Source: Lacipirellula limnantheis (GTDB taxonomy: Bacteria > Planctomycetota > Planctomycetia > Pirellulales > Lacipirellulaceae). Taken from it: a stretch of 64,000 nucleotides of DNA. Of this stretch, positions 27,886-37,235 are shown one piece after another. The position numbers and the translations under genes were made by a program. The stretch covers positions 3,439,786 to 3,503,785 of the forward strand of contig NZ_CP036339.1 of assembly GCF_007746075.1 (NCBI RefSeq). Direction: 5' to 3'. Within the stretch, counting starts at the first letter, position 1. Each line of letters starts with the position of its first letter. The notes under the pieces are model-generated. The model was not told the DNA's origin. It worked only from the letters and a program-made list of their open reading frames with translations, and made no database searches.

Positions 27886-30438
27886 TCAGGTCCGCGATTT
27901 CTGTTTGAACCACTTCAAACTTTCGAACCAGAGAATGCTGGCCGATCCAGCTGCGATACACAGCGCGAGGTCATTGGGATGGAGCGTCGAGAAGTGAAAC
28001 AGGTCGCGTAAGAAAGGAACGTAGAGCGCAAGGCTGAGGAAAAAGATTGTGCCGCCGAATACATACCAGAGTGCGACATTCGGGGTTCGCAAGGTGGACA
28101 GGATGGTGCGAGTCCAAGAGCGGTTGGCGAAGATCAGTCCCAAGTTGGCCACCACGAGCGTGGTAAAACTCAATGCAATGGCGTCCGCGATGTCTAGCCA
28201 GCCCCACAACGCCGAAACGTACACCGCCAGGACTATCAGCAATACGCTCGTACCTTGTAGCAGGCCGAGACCAAGAATGCGGCGGCCAAACAGCGGCATC
28301 AGCGGATTGCGGGGCGGGCGCTTCATCACGTTTGCATCTTCAGGTTCCGCTTCAAACACGACCGAACATGCTGGATCGATTATCAGTTCGAGAAACAGGA
28401 TGTGCACTGGTAAGAGGGCCAGCGGCCCGCCGAGTAAAACCGGCACGAGCGACAGTCCGGCAATCGGGACATGGACCGCCACGATGTAGGTCATCGCTTT
28501 CTGTAAGTGATCGAAAATCCGCCGACCCATGCGAACCGACTGCACGATGGATGCGAAGTCATCGTCCAGCAGAACTAATGAGGCGGCTTCGCGCGCGACG
28601 TCTGTTCCCCGCCCACCCATCGCAATGCCGATGTGGGCGGCTTTGAGAGCCGGAGCGTCGTTCACCCCGTCGCCCGTCATGGCGACGACCTCGCCATTCG
28701 CCTTCAGCGCATTGACTAGCCGCAGCTTCTGTTCCGGGACCATGCGGGCAAAGACGTTGGTCGTCCGCACGCGTTGTTGGAGTTCCGCTTCGTTGAACTC
28801 GTCCAGTTCGGCGCCGGTGATGATCTCGTCCAGCGGCTTGATTCCCGCTTGCCGTGCAATGCTCTTGGCCGTGGTCGGATGATCCCCCGTAATCATGATC
28901 ACCCGGATGCCGGCCGTGTAGCATTCCTCGACGGCTGCGGGCACAGTGGGGCGTACAGGGTCAGCTAGGGCGACGAGGCCTAAGAACTCAAAAGTGAAAT
29001 CATGTTGCTCGCCCGGCAATGGCTTTTGCCCGAATACTCCCTTGGCGACGCCTAACACCCGAAGTCCATCCTGGGCCATTGCCGTCACTTGCTCGCCAAT
29101 TGCCTGAGTCCGCTGGGCGCTCAGATGGCACAGGTCCGCGATTGCTTCCGGCGCACCCTTGGCCGCTAAAACGTAATCGTGGCCGGTCGGCGACATCCAA
29201 ACATGAGACATGGCTAGCAGGCTGGTAGATAACGGGTATCCTCGCTCCAGTCGCCAGTCGGCGTGCAGATGTTCGGTTTGAGCGAGACGGTCATTGCCGA
29301 GATCGTGAAACGCCTTCTCCATCGGATCGAACGGATCACGTTGACTCGCCAAGATGCCGAACTCGACAATTTCATGGAACGGTTCTGGCAACGGCGGGGC
29401 TTCCTGTTGCTCGACGTCACAGACCGTCCCGTCCACGGCCAGTTTGCGAATCGACATCCGATTCACTGTGAGCGTGCCGGTCTTGTCTACGCAGAGAACC
29501 GTGGCCGAGCCGAGGGTTTCGATGACGGGTACACGACGAGCCAGGACTTTGATTTTCGATAAGCGCCATGCGCCCAAGGCGAGGAAGATGGTCAGCACAA
29601 CCGGGAACTCTTCTGGCAACATTGCCATCGCCAGGGTGATCCCAGCCAGGAATCCCTGCAGCCAATTTCCGCGCGCAAGGCCGTAGAGGACAACGACCAT
29701 GACGCACAAGATCAAGCCGAGAATCGCCACGCGCCGCACCAGTTGTCCGACCTCTTTTTGGAGCCGGGTTCCCTCGACCTCCACCGTTTGCAATGCCTTG
29801 CCGATGTTGCCCATTTCGGTGTGGAGTCCCGTGGCCCGCACTTGCGCGATCCCCTGGCCCTGAACGACCAGCGTGCCGGAGAAGACGAAGGGAAGGTCTT
29901 CGCCTCCCGGCCGCGTCATCTCTCGGACCCCGTCCCAGGCAACCTTTCTTACCGGGACGGATTCGCCAGTGAGCAATGACTCGTCCGTAGAAAGGTTGGT
30001 ACATGACAGCACCACGGAATCCGCCGGAACTCGGTCGCCCTCGGCCAACACGACGAGGTCATCGGGAACGACCTCTCGGCCCGCGATGCGTTTTCGCTGG
30101 CCGCCGCGAATCACTAGCGCGCGAGGACTAGAAAGATCGCGCAAGGCCTCTAGTGCCCGCTCCGTTTTTCGCTCTTGATAGAGAGTGATGCCCAGCACGA
30201 CGAAGACGAAGCCGAGGAGCATCAACGCTTCCTGCACGTCCCCGAGGATCAAATAGATCGTGCCGCAGGCGAGCAACAGCAGGAACATCGGCTCTCGAAC
30301 CACATCCCAGGCGGTGGCCAGGATGCTGCGGCCCTTCGATGATGGAAGCTCATTGTGGCCGTGCTGAAGCAAGCGACGCGAGACATCCGCTTCCGAGAGG
30401 CCGATCAGTGCGTCGTTACCGGAATTGGTCTCCATCAC
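27886..30438 (-). CDS. Cation-transporting P-type ATPase, Ca/Mg-like (P2/P3 group)
   Basis: The 850-residue protein starts at GTG 30438 or the next codon ATG 30435; GAGG lies upstream. The N-terminal cation-ATPase domain (GLSEADVSRRLLQHGHNELP) and all P-type hallmarks are present: TGES at 157-160, the membrane-4 motif PEEFPV at 275-280, phosphorylation site DKTGT with Asp318, MITGDHPTTAKSIA, and MTGDGVNDAPALKAAHIGIAMG. Ca pumps usually carry PEGLP; the PEEFPV variant marks a bacterial subgroup of less certain ion. About ten membrane segments are expected. It is a single gene between convergent and IS-disturbed neighbours. Confidence 0.92.
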   Translation of the reverse strand: MMETNSGNDALIGLSEADVSRRLLQHGHNELPSSKGRSILATAWDVVREPMFLLLLACGTIYLILGDVQEALMLLGFVFVVLGITLYQERKTERALEALRDLSSPRALVIRGGQRKRIAGREVVPDDLVVLAEGDRVPADSVVLSCTNLSTDESLLTGESVPVRKVAWDGVREMTRPGGEDLPFVFSGTLVVQGQGIAQVRATGLHTEMGNIGKALQTVEVEGTRLQKEVGQLVRRVAILGLILCVMVVVLYGLARGNWLQGFLAGITLAMAMLPEEFPVVLTIFLALGAWRLSKIKVLARRVPVIETLGSATVLCVDKTGTLTVNRMSIRKLAVDGTVCDVEQQEAPPLPEPFHEIVEFGILASQRDPFDPMEKAFHDLGNDRLAQTEHLHADWRLERGYPLSTSLLAMSHVWMSPTGHDYVLAAKGAPEAIADLCHLSAQRTQAIGEQVTAMAQDGLRVLGVAKGVFGQKPLPGEQHDFTFEFLGLVALADPVRPTVPAAVEECYTAGIRVIMITGDHPTTAKSIARQAGIKPLDEIITGAELDEFNEAELQQRVRTTNVFARMVPEQKLRLVNALKANGEVVAMTGDGVNDAPALKAAHIGIAMGGRGTDVAREAASLVLLDDDFASIVQSVRMGRRIFDHLQKAMTYIVAVHVPIAGLSLVPVLLGGPLALLPVHILFLELIIDPACSVVFEAEPEDANVMKRPPRNPLMPLFGRRILGLGLLQGTSVLLIVLAVYVSALWGWLDIADAIALSFTTLVVANLGLIFANRSWTRTILSTLRTPNVALWYVFGGTIFFLSLALYVPFLRDLFHFSTLHPNDLALCIAAGSASILWFESLKWFKQKSRT

Positions 30439-30774
30439 AAAAGCTAAGCCTCGTCAATCGTTATCGGCACGCACTGCGCTCAGCGCCTTCGACGGATGGT
30501 TTTTCACAGAATCCGGATCGTTGTCGCTGTTAGGATATCGTACCGGATAACGCTCCCCGAAGGGACCACGCACCGACTGGTCCGAAAAGTTGGTATGCCG
30601 GCAGTCGTCGCCGTAGTGGATCTGCCGACAAATCTTCGGGCTACGGTGTGTCTAATCTCACGTCTTCAAACAAAACCCCGAGCACTCATCGCAAATTTGC
30701 TTCTTGGTCTCACAGATGCCGTTCGCACAGCCGCGACCAGCGATGGCGAAACTGAGGGTGCGCGCCGTTAACTA
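30439..30774. other. Upstream region of the P-type ATPase gene
   Basis: No gene is supported here. The region runs into an IS66 remnant on its right. Confidence 0.45.
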
Positions 30775-31045
30775 GGCATCTGGAAGCAGCGTCGCTTCCG
30801 CGGGCGGCGAGCAACCTGACAACTAACACAGTAGATCCCGCGCGTACGCAAACGGCTCGACCTGATTCACTTTGGCACTGGTCATGATGGTGAAGAGGAC
30901 CGCAGCCGCCTTGCCGCCGTTATGGCTGCCCATGAACAAATAATTCTTGTGGCCGATCGCCACGGGACGAACACTTCGCTCAATTAGTTTATTGCCGTTC
31001 GACAGCGCGCCGTTCTCGCAGTGGCGAACCAGAGGTAGCCAGCGA
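30775..31045 (-). mobile_element. IS66-type transposase remnant with in-frame stops
   Basis: The minus strand reads KLIERSVRPVAIGHKNYLF, MGSHNGGKAAAVLFTIMTS, AKVNQVEPFAYARDLL, then a stop, then SPPAEATLLPDA and another stop. This is the last part of the IS66 DDE domain and its C-terminal domain. It overlaps in content with the remnants at 21240 and 44878 and is the longest of the three. Confidence 0.7.
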
Positions 31046-31344
31046 GGTCCGCATTGTTCGTAAACTGGCCCCGCTCGGAAGTGAAATGCACATAGTGCCG
31101 TGGTCGCGGAGGGCGAATCGGGGGGACCGAGCCCAGCTAGGCTGATGGCATGGTCTGCAATCTTAACTGCCTGTCAGCGATCGCCGCTTTCGGAAAAAGG
31201 CGCTTCGCTTCGATTGATCGACTGGAGAGTTAGAGCGTTTCCCTTGAAAATTCACGCGCCCTACAGCCCGCAACGGCGCATAATACGGTCCCTGCTGGTC
31301 ATTGGGCGCCGCACCGCTTGCCGCCCGCAGCGACGGAGTCACGC
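31046..31344. other. Upstream region of the beta-helix gene
   Basis: Contains a GGAG ribosome site before ATG 31345; nothing else recognised. Confidence 0.4.
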
Positions 31345-33330
31345 ATGTCTCACCGATGGTTTCGGCGGTCCAAATCTCTCGGCCGGTCGCGCCGGGCCGA
31401 ATTCTCGCGAGTCATCGCCTTCGAGCCCCTCGAACCGCGTCTCGCACTCACGACGTTCACGGTCAACAGCCTCGTCGACGCGCCGGTGAATTTCAGTGAC
31501 AACGTCGTCACGCTACGCGAGGCGATCGGCGCCGCCAACACCAACGTAGCCGTTCAACCGGGAGGACCCGCCGGCGACACCCTGTTCTCGGATCGGATCC
31601 AGTTTCAGCCCGGATTGACGGGCACGATTACGTTAACCCAGGGGCAGCTCAATCCGCGTGGGCTGCTAGTGATCAATGGACCGGGGTCGTCGCTCTTGAC
31701 TGTCAGCGGGGGCGCCACGGCCTCGAGAGTGTTTTTCGTGAGCGACCCGGCCGTCGGCACGTTCGGCAGCTTGACGATTCGCGATCTGACGATTCGCGGC
31801 GGCAATGCGACGCAGGGGGGCGGGATCCTCAACAACGAGCGACTCACGATGGAGAATGTCGTCATCACCGCCAACAAGGCGCTCGAAGGCGCAGGAATCC
31901 ACAACTCGTCGACGGGCACGCTTACCGTACGCACCAGTCAGATTCAGGGGAACCAAGCCGGGAGCTTTTCGGCGACGCCCGATGGCGGCGGCGGCGGCCT
32001 CTTCAACGCCGGCTCGGCGACGTTGATCGACAGCAGCATCAACGGCAACAGCGTCCTCACCGGAACAGGAGGGGCCATCGTCAACAGCGGCACGCTGACG
32101 CTGCTGAACAGTTCAATCACTGGAAATGGCGCGGCCCTGAGCGTCGGCGGCATTTCCAACTCGGGCATCCTTAAGATCGTCAATTCGACGATCGCCAACA
32201 ACCACGCTTTCGATTCCGGCGGCTTCGACGGCGTCATCGGCGCCCTCCTCAACCAAACCGCCGGCACGGTCACCGTGCAAAACTCGACGTTTAGCGGCAA
32301 CGGCGCGACGTTGGTTGGGGGCATCTTGAACGACGGGTCGATGTCGCTGGAGAATTCGACGGTCAGCGGCAATATCGGCGGGCGAGACCGGGGCGGCATC
32401 AGCAATAACGGAATCCTCTCCCTGCGCAATTCGACCGTTGTCGGCAACCGCTCGGATGCCAGCAACGTGGGCGGGATCGGCGCCGGTCTTTACAACAACA
32501 GCGTCTTCGGCGTCGTGATGCACAACTCGATCGTCGCCGACAATGTTCAAGGTCCCATCGCGGGACTCTCGATCGCGGACAACTTTGCGGGCGCCGCCGC
32601 GAATACGGCCAGCTCCCATAACCTGATCGGCCCCGGCGATTCCAGCGGCCTGGCCAATGGCGGCGTCAACGGTAATCAAATCGGCGTCGCGAGCGCGTTG
32701 CTCGGTTCGCTGGCCTCCAATGGCGGGGCCGCGCAGACCCACCTGCCGCTGCCGGGCAGCCCGGCGATCAACGCCGGCGGTAATGATCAACGGCCGATCG
32801 ATGCCTTCGACTTAGACGGGGACGCCAATACGACCGAGCCGATTCCTTTCGACCAGCGCGGCAGCGGCTTTGCCCGAGTCAGCAGCGTGACGGTCGACGT
32901 CGGCGCCGTGGAAGTGCAGTCGGACCCAACGGCTGATTTCGACTTTGACAACGACCGCGATGGCGCGGACTTCTTGATATGGCAGCGAGGCTTCGGCGTC
33001 ACCGGCGTCGCCGCGACGCGATCGAGTGGCAACGCCGACTTCGATAACGACGTCGACGCCGCCGACTTGGCCGTGTGGACAGCGCAATACGGCAGCACGG
33101 CTGCGGTTGAGGAGGCGTCAATGATTGCCGCGGGGCCGACGGCCTCGGCGTCTGCTAACTTCCGCATGGCGCCGTCACTGACCGCGAACGGCGAACCGTC
33201 GCGCTCCGCCATACGACACATGTTAGCTAGGGACGCTGTGTTCGCCTCGGCGCGCCTGCCGTTTCTGGACGCTGAATTATTCTCGCTGCGGGCGGCAGGC
33301 AAAGCACGCGTTCGTATTCTTTGGCGATAG
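31345..33330 (+). CDS. Right-handed beta-helix surface protein with LEPR-type motif and dockerin segment
   Basis: ATG 31345 has GGAG eight bases upstream and gives 661 residues. A basic N-terminus leads to FEPLEPRLALTTFTVNS, the LEPR-XLL type motif found at the start of large planctomycete secreted proteins in place of a normal signal peptide. Residues 30-490 are a parallel beta-helix with repeats such as GGGILNNERLTMENVVI, GALLNQTAGTVTVQNSTFSG and GGISNNGILSLRNSTVVGN. LPLPGSPAINAGGND is the choice-of-anchor Q motif. A dockerin-like EF-hand pair follows (DFDFDNDRDGADFLIWQ and GNADFDNDVDAADLAVW). No PEP-CTERM tail is present. Confidence 0.88.
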   Translation: MSHRWFRRSKSLGRSRRAEFSRVIAFEPLEPRLALTTFTVNSLVDAPVNFSDNVVTLREAIGAANTNVAVQPGGPAGDTLFSDRIQFQPGLTGTITLTQGQLNPRGLLVINGPGSSLLTVSGGATASRVFFVSDPAVGTFGSLTIRDLTIRGGNATQGGGILNNERLTMENVVITANKALEGAGIHNSSTGTLTVRTSQIQGNQAGSFSATPDGGGGGLFNAGSATLIDSSINGNSVLTGTGGAIVNSGTLTLLNSSITGNGAALSVGGISNSGILKIVNSTIANNHAFDSGGFDGVIGALLNQTAGTVTVQNSTFSGNGATLVGGILNDGSMSLENSTVSGNIGGRDRGGISNNGILSLRNSTVVGNRSDASNVGGIGAGLYNNSVFGVVMHNSIVADNVQGPIAGLSIADNFAGAAANTASSHNLIGPGDSSGLANGGVNGNQIGVASALLGSLASNGGAAQTHLPLPGSPAINAGGNDQRPIDAFDLDGDANTTEPIPFDQRGSGFARVSSVTVDVGAVEVQSDPTADFDFDNDRDGADFLIWQRGFGVTGVAATRSSGNADFDNDVDAADLAVWTAQYGSTAAVEEASMIAAGPTASASANFRMAPSLTANGEPSRSAIRHMLARDAVFASARLPFLDAELFSLRAAGKARVRILWR

Positions 33331-33643
33331 TGCAGAACCGACGACTCACGGATGCTCGCGACGCGAGGATGGCGATATTCTGCTCAGGTCGTCCCGACCG
33401 CTGCGTGGTTGACTTGACGCTTGGGTTCGCCAAACCTCGACAAACGGCATCTCGCTCGGAACTCGTTGGCTACCCCGATGCGCAGCGCCGCCGCATTCGA
33501 TGGGGCTCGCGCGTCTCACCCCATTGCGGCGTTTGATGCTCTGGTGCATGGAGAATAGCAGTAGACCAACGGGCGCCAATGGTGGATTGAGCCGCTCCGT
33601 AACCTTTACGAAAAGGTAGACGAACATCGCAGAGATGCAGCAT
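33331..33643. other. Intergenic stretch between convergent genes
   Basis: No gene or structure was recognised. Confidence 0.45.
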
Positions 33644-34741
33644 CTAGATGAACAGCGCCGCCTCAGCAACTAGGCCAGGGCCAAACCCTAGCAAGACGCA
33701 CGGCGGCTGAGCGCCGCCGTCGAAAAGCGATTGCAGGATGAATAGTACAGTAGCCGAAGACATGTTGCCGTACGTCGATAGCACCTGCCGCGAGATCGCC
33801 GTTTGCTCACGGCTCAATCCCATCGCCGCCTCGACGGCCTCAACGATCCTCGGCCCTCCTGGATGAACGGCCCATGAGCGGACGTCGCTGACCCCAAGTC
33901 CATGGCTTTCGAGCCACGCGGACAACCACTCATAGAGATTCGCCTGTATGAGCCGCGGCAGCTCACTGGAAATAGACATCACGAATCCATGATTGCCGAT
34001 GCTCCAACTCATCGCGTCGGCAGTGTCGGGGAATACGTAAGAACCGGTCGCGGCCAGGCGCCAGCGCTGGGCCGCTTTGTTTGAGGCATTCTCCGCCGAA
34101 CGCAGAACAACGGCCCCCGAGCCATCCGCAAATAGGGCATTGCCGAGCATGCGCTCATTGCTCCAGTGGAACGCGTAGTGAATCGTGCAAAGTTCGACGC
34201 TACAAACGAGAATGCGATGACGCGCGTCCGCGCAAGCCAGACCGCGCGCCGCGCGAAGGGCGTTGATGGCGCCATGACAGCCCATATAGCCCACATGAAT
34301 GCGTTCGGTCGTCGGTGGAAGCGTTAAATGCTGGATCAGTCCCAGGTCGACTCCAGGCGCTGTGAAGCCAGTACAGGAAGCGGTCACCAGATGGGTGATT
34401 TCGCTTGGCTGGCAACCCGAGCGGTCGAGCGCCTGACGTGAAGCGTCCAGCGCCAGCGGCAAGGCATGCTGCTGATAATACTCCATCCGGGCTTCGGTGG
34501 AGGGACCGAGATTAGGCGCCCCGTCCGTCGTCAGGGGACCGTTCGGCGCCCAGCGATCCGCTTCCGCCAGAGGCAGCACGCCGTATCGCGTGGCCACCCC
34601 GGCATGTTCATACAAGACCTTGGCGAATCGCCGTTGCCGACTGTCGACGCAACAGATTCGCTCGGTGAGCGCCAGAGACGCTGCTTGAGTGATCTCATGC
34701 GCTGGGACGGCGACGCCGACCGACAGTAATTCAACGTCCAT
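33644..34741 (-). CDS. Type III polyketide synthase
   Basis: The 365-residue protein has the chalcone/stilbene-synthase fold. All three catalytic residues are visible: Cys155 (GYMGCHGAINALRAARG), His293 (WAVHPGGPRIV) and Asn326 (YGNMSSATVLFIL). SCTGFTAPGVD lies at 122-132. The enzyme extends an acyl-CoA starter with malonyl-CoA and cyclises the product, usually to alkylresorcinols or alkylpyrones. ATG 34741 follows AGAAGG. It is third in a minus-strand operon, 13 bp after the FAD oxidoreductase and behind a methyltransferase. The same three activities occur in bacterial phenolic-lipid clusters, so a quinone or methylated resorcinol lipid is the likely product. Confidence 0.92.
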   Translation of the reverse strand: MDVELLSVGVAVPAHEITQAASLALTERICCVDSRQRRFAKVLYEHAGVATRYGVLPLAEADRWAPNGPLTTDGAPNLGPSTEARMEYYQQHALPLALDASRQALDRSGCQPSEITHLVTASCTGFTAPGVDLGLIQHLTLPPTTERIHVGYMGCHGAINALRAARGLACADARHRILVCSVELCTIHYAFHWSNERMLGNALFADGSGAVVLRSAENASNKAAQRWRLAATGSYVFPDTADAMSWSIGNHGFVMSISSELPRLIQANLYEWLSAWLESHGLGVSDVRSWAVHPGGPRIVEAVEAAMGLSREQTAISRQVLSTYGNMSSATVLFILQSLFDGGAQPPCVLLGFGPGLVAEAALFI

Positions 34742-34754
34742 AGACCTTCTTCTT

Positions 34755-35894
34755 TCAGTGTGTGAAGCCGAGAGGCCGGTCCAGATTCCACAAGACGGGC
34801 CGGCCGAGACAAGGAGCGTGGCGCAATCCTCGGGTGGCGAGCTGGCGCAAAAATTTGACTCGCATGCCGCGGCTAAGCGTGCGACAGAACCTGTGCCGGC
34901 CGCCTATCGCTTGGTCAAAGAGTCGCTGCCAGCGCGATTCGATGGTGCTGTCCCACTGACGGACGGAGCCTGTCAGCAGCGACGCCGCCAACGCGCCTGA
35001 CTGCATCGCCCAGCCGATTCCTTCGCCTGTGAACGGCTCCACATAGGCGGCCGCATCGCCAATCAATAGGCAACGATGCGACGCAATCGGGGTTGTCCGG
35101 CGGGTGAGCCGCGGCGTCCCGTGCCACTGGAGATTCTCCCAATCGCCCGTCAACCTCGAACCAGACGATTGCAGAATCTCTCGAACAAGGCGTCCCGGCG
35201 ACTCCGCGGCGGCGAGGGCATGTGGCTCAATCGCGGCGGCGATATCGAAACGGCCTCGCTCGACGGCCGTGACGCCGACATAACCAGCGGACCCGTAGGC
35301 CATGTGTAGCGAGCCCGAAACGATGTTGCAGGGCGCAGAATCTGACAGGGCGCCCAAGCCGATCAATGATCGCGGCGCCGATTGCGCAACGCAGCCTGGC
35401 GGAGCGTTCGCGAGGCCCGTCGCAATGACGACAACGCCTGCACGTACCACCGCTTGACCACCCGCATGCCGCAGCGCCACCGTCCGAAAGTTGCCTTCGG
35501 TAGCAGGTTGGAGCATTCCGTACGTCTGATCGCAAACAACCACGCCGGCCCGCATGGCTTCGCGTACCAGCGCGTCGTCAAACGTGCGACGTGAAATAGC
35601 GATGCGGTCTGCAATTGAGATGCGAGCGGTAACGCCTCCGCTGGAGAAATCAAACGTCTGCAGCGACACGCCTTGGCAAGCTGTTGGAATATGGCCAAGA
35701 CCGATGCCATTTAGCAGCGCGAGTGCGGACCCGCCCAAGCAACCGCCGCACACCTTGTCGCGCGGCAAGCGTGCTTTGTCGATCAATAGAACGCGTTTGC
35801 GTTGCAGCCCGAGCTGTCGAGCCGCGATGGCTCCCGCCGGTCCGGCGCCCATGACGATGGCATCCCAGCAATCGCTTTCGTTGACAGCCGTCAT
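34755..35894 (-). CDS. FAD-dependent oxidoreductase, geranylgeranyl-reductase-like
   Basis: ATG 35894 gives 379 residues and places the FAD-binding GAGPAGAIAARQL at residues 15-27, as usual in this group. A longer start at 35954 would overlap the preceding methyltransferase gene. Other motifs are DKVCGGCLGGSAL, an ARISIADRIAISRRTFDDALV segment (split here) and GDAAAYVEPFTGEGIGWAMQSG, the second FAD-contacting motif. The family covers geranylgeranyl reductases and flavin monooxygenases. Between a methyltransferase and a type III polyketide synthase it probably oxidises or hydroxylates the polyketide ring. The substrate is inferred from context only. Confidence 0.88.
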   Translation of the reverse strand: MTAVNESDCWDAIVMGAGPAGAIAARQLGLQRKRVLLIDKARLPRDKVCGGCLGGSALALLNGIGLGHIPTACQGVSLQTFDFSSGGVTARISIADRIAISRRTFDDALVREAMRAGVVVCDQTYGMLQPATEGNFRTVALRHAGGQAVVRAGVVVIATGLANAPPGCVAQSAPRSLIGLGALSDSAPCNIVSGSLHMAYGSAGYVGVTAVERGRFDIAAAIEPHALAAAESPGRLVREILQSSGSRLTGDWENLQWHGTPRLTRRTTPIASHRCLLIGDAAAYVEPFTGEGIGWAMQSGALAASLLTGSVRQWDSTIESRWQRLFDQAIGGRHRFCRTLSRGMRVKFLRQLATRGLRHAPCLGRPVLWNLDRPLGFTH

Positions 35895-35920
35895 CTGGTC
35901 GGTTGCACGGACGATCGGCG

Positions 35921-36625
35921 CTACTCCCTTTGTCGCGTGATCATCAAGCGCCATGGCCACGCGCGGCGGACGATGGCGCCGGACAGGCCGGCCTCGTCGC
36001 ACAGGGCGGCCGCTTCGGAGACGGAAAAGGCATTCGCGACTGATTGGGGGCCGTCGTAGCGAACGATCGGCGAACGCGTGACCAAGCGGCAGGCGGCATG
36101 CGCTACGACATACCCTACAGGAGATCGTCGCAGGTCGCTGACCACAAGTAGGCGTCCCGCGTCGCCCATCCTAGCCAGTAGCGTCACGGCGTCTGGCCGC
36201 GACAGGTGATGAAGAAACAACGACGACATCACCACGTCGAAACCGCTCGGTAAAGGCGATTGGATGGCATCGGCGCAAACGAGCTTGATTGCTGAACCAG
36301 CCGCTCGACATCGATGGAAGGCCTGTTCACATGCTGTTGGGCTTCGGTCCAAGCCCACGATGTCGACGGCAATGCCTTGTTGTCGAGCGAGTCTCCAGAT
36401 GCTTATGGCAACATCGCCCCCGCCGCAGGCAACGTCGAGGACCCGCAGGCGTCCGCCTGGTAGAACGCCGCAAAACGCCGCGATTTGTCGCCATAGCTGT
36501 CGACTCGCGCCGCTAACGATGTTGAGACGGTACAGTCCCTGGAGCGCGCGTACATGATCGCCTCTGAGGATGTCGATCTGGTCCATCAATTCTGGTCGGA
36601 ACTCGCGTTGACTCAGTAGCGCCAT
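35921..36625 (-). CDS. Class I SAM-dependent methyltransferase
   Basis: From ATG 36625 the protein has 234 residues. An upstream in-frame start would add 51 residues of no known similarity. The SAM-binding motif I is VLDVACGGGDVAISIWRLA, motif II/III includes DIVGLDRSP, and CADAIQSPLPSGFDVVMSSL and FLHHLSRPDAV follow, as in UbiE-like enzymes. It is first in the operon with the FAD oxidoreductase (26 bp later) and type III polyketide synthase. The expected job is O- or C-methylation of the resorcinol or quinone product. Confidence 0.88.
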   Translation of the reverse strand: MALLSQREFRPELMDQIDILRGDHVRALQGLYRLNIVSGASRQLWRQIAAFCGVLPGGRLRVLDVACGGGDVAISIWRLARQQGIAVDIVGLDRSPTACEQAFHRCRAAGSAIKLVCADAIQSPLPSGFDVVMSSLFLHHLSRPDAVTLLARMGDAGRLLVVSDLRRSPVGYVVAHAACRLVTRSPIVRYDGPQSVANAFSVSEAAALCDEAGLSGAIVRRAWPWRLMITRQRE

Positions 36626-36857
36626 CAACGAACCCCAACTGGCGAACACGACCGATCGCGACGTTGCGTCGATAAGTAACCTGCATTTTTCGTTCCGGAT
36701 TGACGGTTTCACATTTTCGACCGGAAGAGGTCGGAAACAGTGACCAATTACGCAAAAAGCGAATCCGTCGCTTCGCACTATCTGGGGGGCGTGTTCTGGC
36801 TAGCCGTTTAGCCGATGGTCTAAACTCGCACACGTTGCTTGTCGGGGCCCCGTCCTT
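36626..36857. other. Leader of the polyketide operon
   Basis: Probably holds the promoter of the methyltransferase-oxidoreductase-synthase operon; no specific box could be assigned. Confidence 0.35.
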
Positions 36858-37235
36858 AAAAGGGAACGACCGGTTCTGCCCAATCCGTACAAGCTCGTAC
36901 GATCGTTCGAGAGTTCGCCGATACTTTCCGCGCAGCAGCGGATCCTGTGTGTAGGCGAGTAGATTGGCGCAGCTCCACAATCCCAACTCATATAAAAAAG
37001 GGAGCACGCCGTGGGGAGGAAACGTGTTGCGCTGGCGGAGCGTGAAGTCAGGATAGCCAAGGGCGACGAGTCGATCGTAGGCCGACCCCGCTTGTTCATC
37101 GCCGGCGAGCACATGAGCGGTCTTCATGAACGATAAGACCTCGAGCGCCTGCAGTCCGCGGTCGTACATCCCATCTCGGGCGGTGAAGTGCTGAGCCGCA
37201 GCTGGCGGCACGCCCTCGTCGGGATGATATAAATG
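36858..37235 (-). pseudogene. C-terminal fragment of a large planctomycete protein
   Basis: The minus strand encodes HLYHPDEGVPPAAAQHF, YDRGLQALEVLSFMKTAHVL, AGDEQAGSAYDRLVALGYPD, LPFLYELGLWSCANLLAYTQ, DPLLRGKYRRTLERSYEL and RIGQNRSFPF. The ERGLQ.LE.L.FLKTA, GD..F...Y..L and DP.LR..Y...LERS pattern recalls the alpha-helical toroid part of long planctomycete proteins of unknown function. The start and most of the protein are missing. It lies immediately upstream of the polyketide operon. Confidence 0.45.

Noticed and set aside
36513..36857. A continuing protein joining the fragment at 36858-37235 to the methyltransferase region
   Set aside because: After the fragment the frame becomes Arg/Ser-rich and runs antiphase to the methyltransferase codons.
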